A stretch of DNA of 64,000 nt from assembly GCA_013416455.1 (NCBI GenBank), contig JACCES010000002.1, positions 366,564 to 430,563 of the forward strand, in the 5' to 3' direction. Of this stretch, positions 25,179-33,877 are shown piece after piece (the stretch's first letter is position 1; each line of letters opens with the position of its first letter). The notes below the pieces were generated by a model. It had not been told where the DNA came from. It ran no database searches and saw only the letters and a list, made by a program, of their open reading frames with translations. Position numbers and translations under genes: made by a program. The stretch comes from Alcaligenaceae bacterium. GTDB taxonomy: Bacteria > Pseudomonadota > Gammaproteobacteria > Burkholderiales > Burkholderiaceae_B.

Positions 25179-26165
25179 GTGTTCAAGACGATTTCCAGAA
25201 CTCTGTTCCTGGCCGCCCTGGCCTGGTCGGGCGCCGCGCAGTGCCAGACGCAGCAGGCCCAGCCCGGCGATTCCTCCAAGGCGGTCGTTTTCGTGGTCCC
25301 GTTTGCGGCGGGCAGCGGGACTGACCAGATCACCCGGATTCTCACCAGCAAGATGGGCGAACGCATGGGCAAGGCCATCGTGGTTGAAAACAAGCCCGGG
25401 GCGAATGGCCAGATCGGCAGCCTGAACGTTGCCCGCGCACAGCCCGATGGCCACACCTTGCTGGTGGCCACCGTGTCCACACATGCGGCCAACCGCTATC
25501 TGTTCAAGGAACTCCAATACGACCCGATCAAGGATTTTTCGCCGATCGGCCGCATCACGCTGAATCCGCTCGCGCTGCTGGTCAGAGCGGACTCGGCATT
25601 CAATTCAGTGGGGGATCTGATCGAGTTCGCCCGCAAGAACCCCGGCAAGCTCAGCTACGGCCACAGTAACGCGGGCAGCCAGGTGTCCACCGCCATGCTC
25701 CTGCACAAGAGCGAGGTCGAAGCCCTGGCGGTCCCGTACAAATCCACGCCGCAAACCTTTACCGACCTGGTGGCCGGCCGCATCGACTTCGCCATTTCGG
25801 ACTTTTCTCCCGCCAGGGCTCTTGTCCAGGCGGAAAAACTGAAAGTGCTGGCGGTCACCAGCTTGAGCCGTTTCCATATGATCCCCGACGTGCCCGCCGT
25901 CAGCGAGACCAAAGGGATGGAAGACTATAGCTTTCATGCCTGGCTGGGCTTGATGGCGCCCGCGGGAACCCCGCCGGATATTGTCTCGATGCTGAATGCC
26001 GAGTTGCGGGTTGCCCTTGAAGACCCCGCAATACGCTCACAGTTGGAACAAAACACCGGCTCCATCATAGAGCCCACCACGGTGGACGAGTTCGTGGCCT
26101 TTATGCATGATCAAGACCAGCTTTGGAGAACGCAGGTCGAGCTTGCTGGAATACAGCCCGAATAG
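25179..26165 (+). CDS. Bug-family TTT substrate-binding protein
   Basis: A 328-residue receptor starting with GTG 8 bases after AAAGGAG. The signal peptide MFKTISRTLFLAALAWSGAA is followed by the mature Bug domain: VVFVVPFAAGSGTDQITRIL, VVENKPGANGQIGSL, PDGHTLLVATVSTHA, AVPYKSTPQTFTDLVAGRID and IPDVPAVSETKGMEDY. It is the second Bug gene flanking the ThDP enzyme. Two receptors for one small pathway suggests either two related substrates or a transport-plus-sensing pair. The gene faces the convergent SDR gene 66 bp away. Confidence 0.91.
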   Translation: MFKTISRTLFLAALAWSGAAQCQTQQAQPGDSSKAVVFVVPFAAGSGTDQITRILTSKMGERMGKAIVVENKPGANGQIGSLNVARAQPDGHTLLVATVSTHAANRYLFKELQYDPIKDFSPIGRITLNPLALLVRADSAFNSVGDLIEFARKNPGKLSYGHSNAGSQVSTAMLLHKSEVEALAVPYKSTPQTFTDLVAGRIDFAISDFSPARALVQAEKLKVLAVTSLSRFHMIPDVPAVSETKGMEDYSFHAWLGLMAPAGTPPDIVSMLNAELRVALEDPAIRSQLEQNTGSIIEPTTVDEFVAFMHDQDQLWRTQVELAGIQPE

Positions 26166-26231
26166 CTGCGCCCTTTTCACGCCGCCACGGCAAGGTAAGC
26201 ACGGGACGTGGCGGCGCACCATTCAGGTTTT

Positions 26232-27008
26232 TCACACTACCGGAGACGCTCCGCCGTCCACATTGATCGCGGTGCCGGTGATATAGGAAGCCCAGTCCGA
26301 GGCCAGGAAGCAGGCCGCCGCGGCGAATTCCTCGGCTGTGCCGACACGCCCCATCGGGATGGTGGCGCCAAGCGCGGCGTAGACTTCGTCCAGCGTCTTG
26401 CCGGAATCCTTGGCCCTGCGCACCCATTGATCGCTTTCGATCTTCCCCACCAGCAAGGCATTGACCAGAACATTGTGCGGCGCGCCTTCGGCGGAAAGCG
26501 CCTTCGTGAGCGCCATGCCGGCCGCGCGCGTGACCGAGGTCGGCATTGATTTGGCGGTGGGCGCCTTCGCCATGGTGTTCAGGATATTGATGATGCGCCC
26601 CCAGCGGCGTTCCGTCATCTGCGGCCAGACCAGCCGGCTGAGGCGTATCGAGGCGAACAGCTTCAGGTCCAGATCTTCCTGCCATGCCTTGTCGTCCATT
26701 GAGTCGAATGCGCCCGCCCGCGACATGCCCGCATTGTTGACCACGATGTCGATCCGGCCGAACAGGCCCATTGCCGTGTCATACAGCTGCTGCACCCCGG
26801 CCATCGTCGAAACATCGCATGCGGCCATTTCGACGCGCGCGCCGGTCTCGTTCGCCAGCTCTTCCCTGGCCTTGGCCAGTACATCGCCGTTGCGCGCCGC
26901 GATCAGCACCTGGGCGCCGCATTGCGCATATCGCCGGGCGATCGCCTGGCCCAGGCCCTTGCTCCCGCCCGTCACGATGGCCGTGCGGCCCGTCATAGTG
27001 ATTTCCAT
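26232..27008 (-). CDS. SDR-family protein lacking the canonical Tyr-x3-Lys catalytic pair
   Basis: A 258-residue Rossmann-fold protein with an intact nucleotide-binding TGGSKGLG (13-20), D65 and NNAG (91-94). The catalytic region is altered. The usual Ser after INI is replaced by L-N (143-144), and the position of Tyr-x3-Lys reads T157-S-V-T-R161. A recognisable SDR subgroup carries this PTSVxRAAG pattern, so it is not a random mutation. How or whether such proteins catalyse redox chemistry is unclear. AGGAG precedes the ATG. It faces the Bug gene convergently. Confidence 0.88.
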   Translation of the reverse strand: MEITMTGRTAIVTGGSKGLGQAIARRYAQCGAQVLIAARNGDVLAKAREELANETGARVEMAACDVSTMAGVQQLYDTAMGLFGRIDIVVNNAGMSRAGAFDSMDDKAWQEDLDLKLFASIRLSRLVWPQMTERRWGRIINILNTMAKAPTAKSMPTSVTRAAGMALTKALSAEGAPHNVLVNALLVGKIESDQWVRRAKDSGKTLDEVYAALGATIPMGRVGTAEEFAAAACFLASDWASYITGTAINVDGGASPVV

Positions 27009-27186
27009 GGTGTTTTCTCCTCCTGCCAGTTGTGGAACCTTGTGTGGAAGACCGTGACCGGGCTTCCAAAATACGGAATGTGCCTGAGCATAGCATTGCC
27101 GGCGGGCGCCGGCATCGAAGAAGGAGGATCATGCGAGGCCTAGCCGGCGCCGGTGGGGGCGCCGCGCGAGGCCAGCCGGCGCGGGA

Positions 27187-27855
27187 TCAGGTCGAGGCCA
27201 ATACGGCCTCGCGCCGTTTCATGCCGCGGATGATGGCATTGAGGGCGATGCCGTATATCGGCACGAACAGCAGCAGGCTGACGGACAGCTTGATGACGTA
27301 GTCCACGATGGCGATTTCGACCCAGTTTTCGGCCATGAACGGGTTGGTGCTGCGCCAGAAGGCGATGCTGAAGAAGGCGGCGGTGTCCAGCGCCTGCCCG
27401 AACACCGAAGACACCGCCGGCGCTATCCACCACTGTACGTAGCTGCGGCGCATGCGGTCGAACACCTGCACGTCCAGCAACTGGCCCAGCGCATAGGCGG
27501 CAAAGCTGGCGAAGGCGATGCGGAATACGAAACTGTTGAATTCGCCCAAGGCTTCGATGCCGTTGAAGCGCCCTGCATGGAACAGCACCGACACGATGTA
27601 TGACGCAATCAGCGCCGGCACCATGGTGCGCGCGATCACGCTGCGCGCCTCGGCCTTGCCGATCAGGCGCACGGTCAGGTCGGTGGCCAGGAAGATGAAG
27701 GGAAAGCTGAAGGCGCCCCAGGTGCTGTGAAAGCCGAACAGATCGATGGGCAATTGCACGAGGTAGTTGCTGGCGATGATGATGAGGATGTGGAACGCCA
27801 CCAGCAGGGTGAGATAGAACGATGTCCGCGATTGCGGAACGGATGCCGAGGTCAT
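27187..27855 (-). CDS. yhhQ: YhhQ/QPTR-family queuosine precursor transporter
   Basis: A 222-residue inner-membrane protein with about six helices. It has the family's FGFHSTWGAFSFPFIFLATDLTVRLIGK block (about 40-67), which contains the conserved TDL, and FDTAAFF-like DTAAFFSIAFW near 157. YhhQ imports the queuosine precursors preQ0/preQ1 in E. coli. The 5' leader carries a compact preQ1-I-type riboswitch whose 3' end is the gene's own Shine-Dalgarno (27862-27865). That independently supports the substrate assignment and implies repression when precursor is abundant. Confidence 0.92.
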   Translation of the reverse strand: MTSASVPQSRTSFYLTLLVAFHILIIIASNYLVQLPIDLFGFHSTWGAFSFPFIFLATDLTVRLIGKAEARSVIARTMVPALIASYIVSVLFHAGRFNGIEALGEFNSFVFRIAFASFAAYALGQLLDVQVFDRMRRSYVQWWIAPAVSSVFGQALDTAAFFSIAFWRSTNPFMAENWVEIAIVDYVIKLSVSLLLFVPIYGIALNAIIRGMKRREAVLAST

Positions 27856-27860
27856 GATGA

Positions 27861-27892
27861 GCCTTTTTGATGGATGGGGTTAGGGAACCCAT
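27861..27892 (-). promoter_or_regulatory. PreQ1-I-like riboswitch controlling yhhQ translation
   Basis: On the minus strand the leader reads AUGGG-UUCCCUAA-C-CCCAU followed by CCAUCAAAAAGGC. P1 is AUGGG (27892-27888) with CCCAU (27878-27874). The cytosine just before the P1 3' strand (27879) matches the ligand-pairing C of preQ1-I aptamers. The A-rich L3 is 27868-27864. P2 can form between CCU (27884-27882) and AGG (27864-27862). The same AAGG is the Shine-Dalgarno, 6 bases before the ATG at 27855, so ligand binding would hide it, as in the Thermoanaerobacter tengcongensis switch, which it closely resembles. Confidence 0.75.
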
Positions 27893-28051
27893 GGGGAATA
27901 CAACCGGGCATTATAGCCCGGACGGTATGCCCATCACCCCCGGCGGCAAGCGCCTGGCCGCTCGGACGGCGTCGGGCTTGGCGTAAACTTGGCGGAAAGG
28001 CTTCGTGAAGCCAGAACCCTTGCCGCAGTGCCAGCCGATACCCATCCGTTT

Positions 28052-29008
28052 GTGAACACCCGCAACCATATCCATCGCTTGCGCAACGCCGACCTGAACG
28101 GGCTGCTGGTTCTGTCCGTGCTGTTGACCACCTGCGGGGTGTCGCGCACGGCGGCGCAATTGTCGCTGTCGCAGCCTGCTGTCAGCAGGGTGCTCGAACG
28201 GATGCGGCGCCAGTTCGACGATGCCTTGCTCGTTCGCAGCGGCAATCGCATGGTGCTGACGCCGAAAGGGCGCCAGTTGCTGCCGCTGGTAGAGGATTTT
28301 CTGCAAAGCGCGGCACAGGTCGTGGCACCCGATGCGGGAACCAGCCCTGAATCGTTCGACCGTGAGGTCAGCATAGGCTGCAGCGAATATGTGCAGATAC
28401 GCATTGCCGGCCTGCTGCCCCGGCTGCGCCAGCTCGCGCCCGGCCTGCAGGTGAACTTGCTGCCGATGCTGCCCACCGAGATCGTCCATGATGTGCTGGC
28501 CGCGGGCCAGATCGACCTGATGGTCGGCATGATGACGGACGTGCTCGGGCTATTGCGCATCGAGCATCTTTATAGCGAACCGTTCGTGTGCCTGATGAAG
28601 GTCCCGCCGGGGCAGATGCCGCCGGCCGGGCTCAGTTTCAATGCATTCTGCCAGCGCCCGCATCTGGATGTCTCGCCCACGGGACGGCGGATCCTCGGCG
28701 CAAGAATCGACAGCCTTGCGCGCCAGCAGGGCGGCATGCGCACCGTGGCCGCGACGATCTCCAGTTTCGTGGCGGCGCCGCACATCGTTGCCGATACCGA
28801 CATGGTCTGCCTGGTGCCCCAGCGCATTGCGCAGCGGCTCCAGTGCCCGCCCGACGTGAAGATCGTCGATCTGCTGTTCACGCCCCCCACCCTCGAGATC
28901 GTCATGTACTGGCACAACGTGACTCAGGCTGACCCGGTATGCCGATGGCTGCGTCAGCAATTCGCGCTGGCGCTCGGGGAGCCCTCGGCGGGGGCGTCCG
29001 GCCGATGA
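28052..29008 (+). CDS. LysR-family transcriptional regulator
   Basis: An LTTR of about 318 residues. Its HTH segment is LRNADLNGLLVLSVLLTT followed by VSRTAAQLSLSQPAVSRVLERMRRQ, and its effector domain starts near REVSIGCSEYVQIRI. The start is uncertain. GTG 28052 gives the length expected for the family, but GTG 28028 and TTG 27989 are in frame and none has a clear ribosome site. Its last 55 bp overlap the convergent CoA-transferase gene. It probably regulates the facing Bug/acyl-CoA dehydrogenase/CaiB operon, though it is placed at that operon's 3' end rather than its promoter. Confidence 0.85.
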   Translation: MNTRNHIHRLRNADLNGLLVLSVLLTTCGVSRTAAQLSLSQPAVSRVLERMRRQFDDALLVRSGNRMVLTPKGRQLLPLVEDFLQSAAQVVAPDAGTSPESFDREVSIGCSEYVQIRIAGLLPRLRQLAPGLQVNLLPMLPTEIVHDVLAAGQIDLMVGMMTDVLGLLRIEHLYSEPFVCLMKVPPGQMPPAGLSFNAFCQRPHLDVSPTGRRILGARIDSLARQQGGMRTVAATISSFVAAPHIVADTDMVCLVPQRIAQRLQCPPDVKIVDLLFTPPTLEIVMYWHNVTQADPVCRWLRQQFALALGEPSAGASGR

Positions 29009-30189
29009 GGGGGATGGGTGCTTCGCACCGCGTCCAGCAGCGCCAGAATCACATCGTTATGCTCGCCCAGGCCGGGTTCGGGGGAGGGCGGTTCCGGCGT
29101 CAGCCCGCCGAATCGCAGCGGGCTTCCGGGCAGTACGATTTCGCCCAGCAGGGGATGCCGCACAGGGTGCAGCATGCCGCGCGCATGCAGGTGAGGGTCA
29201 TGCACCACTTCCCGCAGGCTCCGCACCGGTGCGCAAGGGAAATGCCAGCGCTGCGCCATGTCGGTCAGGGCCTCGCGGGTATATTGCGCGGTCCAGGCCT
29301 CGACCAGGGCGTCGGTCGCTTCAATATCGCGGCAGCGGGCTTCGTGAGTGGCCCAGGCCGGGTCCAGGCCAAGTTCCATCCTGCCCATGGCCTTGCACAG
29401 CGCCCGCCAGTGAACGTCTGTCACGCACATGATGGCGACATAACCGTCCAGGGCGCGATAGGTGTTGTACGGCGCCATTGCCAAGGCGCCATGCCGATTG
29501 CCGACGCGCGCCTCGCCTTCCGGGTTCTCGTAGTACAACTGCAGATTGGATGCCATGGCCGGAATCAAGGTATCCTGCATGGCGATTTCCACGACCCGGC
29601 CGCGGCCGGTATGGCTGCGTTCATACAGCGCCGTGGTAATGGCGCCGTACAAATGGACCCCGCCCAGAAAATCGGCGACGGCCGGCCCCGCCTTGACCGG
29701 GGGCTTGTCGGGGTAGCCCGTGACCGACATGGCGCCGCTGGTGGCCTGTATGGTCAGATCCATCGCCAAGCGGTCCCGGTCCGGCCCCCAGCTTCCATAA
29801 CCGGTGGCTGACGCGTAGATCAGCCGCGGATTGCGCTCCAGCAGGCCGGCGGCACCCAGGCCAAGGCGCTCCATCACGCCTGGCGCGAAGTTTTCCAGAA
29901 GGACGTCGGCGCGATCCACCAGTTCGAGCAGCCGGTCGCGCCCTGTTTCGCTCTTCAGATCCAGCGTGATGCCGAGTTTGTTGGCATTGAGCATGGCCAG
30001 GGGCATGGCTGACTGGCGCCGCGCACGGATGGGTTCGCCGCCGGGGGGCTCGATCTTGATGACCGTGGCGCCGGCCATCGCCAGCAGAAAGCCGCAGTAC
30101 GGGCCTTGATATATCTGGCCGAGGTCGAGCACGATCACGCCCGCCAGGGGCGCCGTGGTGGTGACGGGGGAATCGCTTGCTTTGATCAT
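28954..30189 (-). CDS. Class III CoA-transferase (CaiB/BaiF family)
   Basis: A 411-residue enzyme. It has the N-terminal Rossmann block GVIVLDLGQIYQGPYCGFLLAMAGATVIKIEPPGGEPIR and the usual NANKLGITLDLKSE. The catalytic aspartate is D173 in AVADFLGGVHLYGAI, aligned with the GDSNTG aspartate of formyl-CoA transferase, followed by HTGRGRVVEIAM. The start at 30189 (GGAAC upstream) is chosen over a longer Arg-rich extension. It presumably activates the acid imported by the Bug receptor as its CoA thioester for the two acyl-CoA dehydrogenases of the same operon. It overlaps the convergent LysR gene by 55 bp. Confidence 0.92.
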   Translation of the reverse strand: MIKASDSPVTTTAPLAGVIVLDLGQIYQGPYCGFLLAMAGATVIKIEPPGGEPIRARRQSAMPLAMLNANKLGITLDLKSETGRDRLLELVDRADVLLENFAPGVMERLGLGAAGLLERNPRLIYASATGYGSWGPDRDRLAMDLTIQATSGAMSVTGYPDKPPVKAGPAVADFLGGVHLYGAITTALYERSHTGRGRVVEIAMQDTLIPAMASNLQLYYENPEGEARVGNRHGALAMAPYNTYRALDGYVAIMCVTDVHWRALCKAMGRMELGLDPAWATHEARCRDIEATDALVEAWTAQYTREALTDMAQRWHFPCAPVRSLREVVHDPHLHARGMLHPVRHPLLGEIVLPGSPLRFGGLTPEPPSPEPGLGEHNDVILALLDAVRSTHPPHRPDAPAEGSPSASANC

Positions 30190-30209
30190 GGTGGAGTTCC
30201 CGGGATGGT

Positions 30210-31370
30210 TCAGCGCAGCCCGATACTGCGCGCGATGATGCCGCGCAGCACTTCCTTGGTGCCGCCGCGGATGGTGCATGAAGGCGCCCGGAGCATGGTT
30301 TCGGCAAGGGCCCGGGTATAGTCGTTCTCGCTGGCGCATTCGGGTTCCGCCGCATGCACGAGCCGCAGGATCTCCGCGGTTTCCTGCTCGAACACCGTAC
30401 CCAGATCCTTGACGATGGCCGCCTGGAGCACCGGGTCCCGCGCCTGCTGCAGCATGCCGGCCACGGACAGCGACATCCGGCGCAATGTATGCAGGTGCGC
30501 CATCATGCGGCCGATGGCAATGGCCGGCCTGTCCGTCGGTTCCAGATGCCGCCGCTGGCGGACCAGGGCCTGCATCAACCCAAGGCCGGACAGAAAGCGT
30601 TCGGGCCCGCTGCGTTCGAGCGCCAGTTCACTGGTCACCTGGCCCCAGCCGTCTCCTTCGTTTCCCAGCAGCATATCGTCCGGGATGAAGGCGTCGGTGA
30701 ACACGACCTCGTTGAAATCGTTCTCGCCCGCAATATTGCGCAGCGGACGGCATTCGACACCGGGCGTGCGCATATCGACCAGAAACTGGGACAGACCCGC
30801 GTGACGGTCGGCTCCGGGGGGGCTGGTACGGCACAATAGAATCATATAGTGCGAGCGGTGCGCGGATGACGTCCAGATCTTTGAACCATTGACATGCCAG
30901 CCGCCGTTCACCCGGGTGGCGCGGGTGCGTACCGATGCCAGGTCCGACCCGGAATCAGGCTCGCTCATGCCGATACAGAAATAGCAGGTTCCCGCTGCAA
31001 TGCCCGGCAGCACCAGGGCTTTCTGGCGGTCGGTGCCGATCCGGTCGATCAGCGGGCCGCTCTGCCGGTCGGCCACGGCGTGCGCCCCCATGGGCGCGCG
31101 CGCGGCGAGCAGTTCCTCGAATACGGTATATCGTTCGAGAACGCTGGCTTCCCGGCCGCCATAACGGCGCGGCAGGCTCATGCCGACCCAGCCCCGCGCG
31201 CCCAGCGCGGCGCTGAATGCGGGGTCGTGCCTGCCCAGGTAGGTGAAGGGCCGGTGCTCGATGGGTTCATCGCCCAGCTGCTCGCGCAGAAAGCGCCTGA
31301 CCTCGAACCGCAGCGGCTGCAGATCCGGCGCGGGAGACACGGGGGGAAACGTCAGTTGCTCAAGACTCAT
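30210..31370 (-). CDS. Acyl-CoA dehydrogenase family protein
   Basis: A 386-residue FAD-dependent dehydrogenase. It shows GWVGMSLPRRYGG at the N-terminal domain end, the FAD-binding FCIGMSEPDSGSDLASVRTRA (about 131-151), WTSSAHRSHY, and the C-terminal CTIRGGTKEVLRGIIARSIGLR. The start MSLEQL overlaps the preceding gene's stop as ATGA (31367-31370), indicating coupling; an in-frame ATG six bases earlier is also possible. It is paired with the shorter-motif dehydrogenase upstream, an arrangement seen in heteromeric acyl-CoA dehydrogenases for branched or cyclic acids. Confidence 0.9.
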   Translation of the reverse strand: MSLEQLTFPPVSPAPDLQPLRFEVRRFLREQLGDEPIEHRPFTYLGRHDPAFSAALGARGWVGMSLPRRYGGREASVLERYTVFEELLAARAPMGAHAVADRQSGPLIDRIGTDRQKALVLPGIAAGTCYFCIGMSEPDSGSDLASVRTRATRVNGGWHVNGSKIWTSSAHRSHYMILLCRTSPPGADRHAGLSQFLVDMRTPGVECRPLRNIAGENDFNEVVFTDAFIPDDMLLGNEGDGWGQVTSELALERSGPERFLSGLGLMQALVRQRRHLEPTDRPAIAIGRMMAHLHTLRRMSLSVAGMLQQARDPVLQAAIVKDLGTVFEQETAEILRLVHAAEPECASENDYTRALAETMLRAPSCTIRGGTKEVLRGIIARSIGLR

Positions 31371-32509
31371 TGGCATGCGGCCTTGTCATCGGTAAGTGCC
31401 GGCCATAGCGCGTCCGATCCGGCCAGCAAGGTCTGCCGGCCCAGTTTCGCCGACCAGAAGGCTTCGTTGCCGAATTCGTCGCGCCACGACCAAAGGCGCT
31501 TGGTGTAGTGATGCAATAGGTGTTCTTCAGTGAAGCCGATGGCGCCGAAGGTCTGATGCGCAATCGATGCGCCCAGACCCGCGGCTTCCCCGCAGCGTAT
31601 CTTCGCGGCCTGCACGGCCAGGTCGTTCTGGGGCGCGCCCGGGATGTGCGCCAGCGCATGATCGAGGGCTTCAAAGGCCGCTTCGGCACTGGCCCGGGCG
31701 GCCGCGCAATGGGCCGCGAGCAAAGCCAGCTGATGCTGTATGACCTGGAACCGGCCGATCGGGCGGCCGAATTGATGGCGCAGGTTCGCGTAGTCGATGC
31801 CGAGTTCCGTAATGCCGCGCAAGGCGCCGGCCATCATGGCGCTGCGGGTCGCGGCGCCCAGGGCGTACAGAGCCTGCTCGCCGATTGGCGCGGAATGCCA
31901 GGGAGCCGTTGCCGGTACGCCCAGACGCAGGGTGTCGCGGGGTTCCCCGGCGAGATTGACCCCCTCGTGCCAGAAGCTTTGCAGTGCTGCATTATCGAGC
32001 GTCAGCAACCGAGGCCCCGATTCGTGATCGGCCAGGATGACCAGCGTCGAGGCGGCTCGCCCCCAGGGGACCCGATGCAGCACGCCCGACAAGGTCGCAC
32101 GCCCTTCAGGCCGATCTTTTGTGTCGAGCCGGCCCGCCGGTACGCAGACGGCCAGGCCGGCGGGGATATCGAGCCCCGCCGCGGCAAGCAGCCACCGTGC
32201 GACCAGTGCTTCAGCCAGCGGCAGAGGGGCCGCGTGGCGGCCCACGGCGTAAAGAAGGCTGAATGCATGCGCCCAGCGCAGCCCGGCGCCCCCCTTGTCC
32301 TCGCTTGCCAGCGCCGAGGGAAAGCCGGCATCGTCGAACGCCCGCCACAGCAATGCGGCGTGGTGTTCGCCGGAGCGCCCCGGCGCCGCAAGATCCAGCA
32401 GGATGCGGTCGGCCGCCTGGATCATCATGTCATGCAGTTCTCTCACGGATTCCGGCTCCGAAGTGTTTTTTGCTGGCGTCGCATGCACGGATGGAGGCGC
32501 GGATCTCAT
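31367..32509 (-). CDS. Acyl-CoA dehydrogenase-like protein, second subunit type
   Basis: About 380 residues with an acyl-CoA dehydrogenase C-terminal domain: YANLRHQFGRPIGRFQVIQHQLALLAAHCAAARAS and the closing HQTFGAIGFTEEHLLHHYTKRLW. The middle FAD-contact motifs of the partner protein are poorly conserved here, which fits a heteromeric complex with the neighbouring dehydrogenase. The start is uncertain: ATG 32509 or GTG 32446 (GGAG upstream) are better than the Arg-rich longer form. Its stop overlaps the partner's start by ATGA. Confidence 0.85.
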   Translation of the reverse strand: MRSAPPSVHATPAKNTSEPESVRELHDMMIQAADRILLDLAAPGRSGEHHAALLWRAFDDAGFPSALASEDKGGAGLRWAHAFSLLYAVGRHAAPLPLAEALVARWLLAAAGLDIPAGLAVCVPAGRLDTKDRPEGRATLSGVLHRVPWGRAASTLVILADHESGPRLLTLDNAALQSFWHEGVNLAGEPRDTLRLGVPATAPWHSAPIGEQALYALGAATRSAMMAGALRGITELGIDYANLRHQFGRPIGRFQVIQHQLALLAAHCAAARASAEAAFEALDHALAHIPGAPQNDLAVQAAKIRCGEAAGLGASIAHQTFGAIGFTEEHLLHHYTKRLWSWRDEFGNEAFWSAKLGRQTLLAGSDALWPALTDDKAACQ

Positions 32510-32608
32510 CCCGCCGCCGGCTTTCCGGCCGCAAAGGCGGAGGCGGTGGGCTGGCATGCGCCGGTGAACGTGCGCGGAGTGTTCGGGATGAGGCGTGTCA
32601 CGGGCATG

Positions 32609-33589
32609 TCAATCGACCGTGATGTTGGCCGCCGTGACGACCTTGCCCAGGCGGGCCCGGTCACGCTCCATGTATTGCAAGAGTTCGCTGGCCGACAGAT
32701 AGCGGGCCTCGCCGACAAGCTCGGATACCTTGGCCGCCAGTACCGGGTCTTCCAATGTCCGTTTCAGGGCATCGGACAAAGTCTGCAGGATTTTCGGATC
32801 TGTGCCGCCAGGGGCGAAGAGGCCTGTCCACCCTTCGATTTCGTAGCCCGGCACGACTTCTCCGATTGCGGGAACGTCGGGCAGATCCGCGCTGCGGCCC
32901 GGGGACGTCACACCTAGTGCCCGGAGGGCGCCGCTCCGGATATGCGACAGGGACGATGCCTTGTTGTCCACCAGAAAATCGATGCGGCCGCCGATCAGGT
33001 CCGTGAGCGCGGCCGCGCTTCCCTTGTATGGCACATGGGTGGCCTTCATCCCTGTCAGCAGGGAGAGCATTTCGGCGCCGATGTGCGTCGAATTGCCGAC
33101 GCCGGTCGACCCGAAATTCAACTGATTGGGATGTGCTTTTCCATAAGCGACCATGTCATCGAGCGTCTTGAACGGCGAATTCGCGGGAACGACCAAGATG
33201 AACGCCGATGAGGCCACCATGCCGATGGGGGTCAGATCCTTGATCGGATCATATGAAATATTGCGCACTACGCCTGATACCAGCACGCTGCCGGCGGAAG
33301 CCAGAATGGTGTAGCCGTCGGGCACCGCCTTGGCCACGACCGCGTTGCCGATATGCGCGCCGGCGCCCGGGCGGTTGTCGATCACGATGGAAGTGCCAAG
33401 CAGTTCGCCCATGCGCTGCTGGATCGACCTTGCCGTGATGTCGACCACCCCGCCGGCGGCGGCCGATACGACCATGGTGATGGGTTTCTGCGGATATTCC
33501 GCTGTCTGGCCGCTTGCGATTATGGGTGCGCAAAGTAGAGCCACGCATGTGCCCAGCAGCGCGCGGCGCGTGGTGGAACGAGGGTTCAT
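32609..33589 (-). CDS. Bug-family TTT substrate-binding protein with Tat-like signal
   Basis: A 326-residue receptor that heads the CoA-transferase/dehydrogenase operon. Its N terminus, MNPRSTTRRALLGTCVALLCAPIIASGQ, has a twin-arginine-like TRRALLG before the hydrophobic core, so export may be by Tat rather than Sec. The mature domain has KPITMVVSAAAGGVVDITARSI, VIDNRPGAGAHIG, PDGYTILASAG, HVPYKGSAAALTDLIGG and LPDVPAIGEVVPGYE. GGAG lies 8 bases upstream of the ATG. It presumably captures the acid that the following enzymes activate and oxidise. Confidence 0.91.
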   Translation of the reverse strand: MNPRSTTRRALLGTCVALLCAPIIASGQTAEYPQKPITMVVSAAAGGVVDITARSIQQRMGELLGTSIVIDNRPGAGAHIGNAVVAKAVPDGYTILASAGSVLVSGVVRNISYDPIKDLTPIGMVASSAFILVVPANSPFKTLDDMVAYGKAHPNQLNFGSTGVGNSTHIGAEMLSLLTGMKATHVPYKGSAAALTDLIGGRIDFLVDNKASSLSHIRSGALRALGVTSPGRSADLPDVPAIGEVVPGYEIEGWTGLFAPGGTDPKILQTLSDALKRTLEDPVLAAKVSELVGEARYLSASELLQYMERDRARLGKVVTAANITVD

Positions 33590-33877
33590 AATGTCTCCAT
33601 GAGTCCTGCCTCGTGGACGGGCAGAGTGGTTGACATCGTAAGGTGAAGGCATATTGCGGCCAATGAGCGCCCGGATATATCCGGAATCCGCAAAACGTAT
33701 GTCGTCCCTTCCCGCTATTGCGCTGCGCGATCCATTTCGGCACTGCGGCATGGCCACAGCCGCGAGGCCGCGCACTGGCGTCGCCGTGCTTCCATCGTTA
33801 TTTGACGGGTGGTCGAAATATCGGCTACACATTTCGCTCATCATTGAGGGTCAAGCACCACACAGGAGATAGGTATC

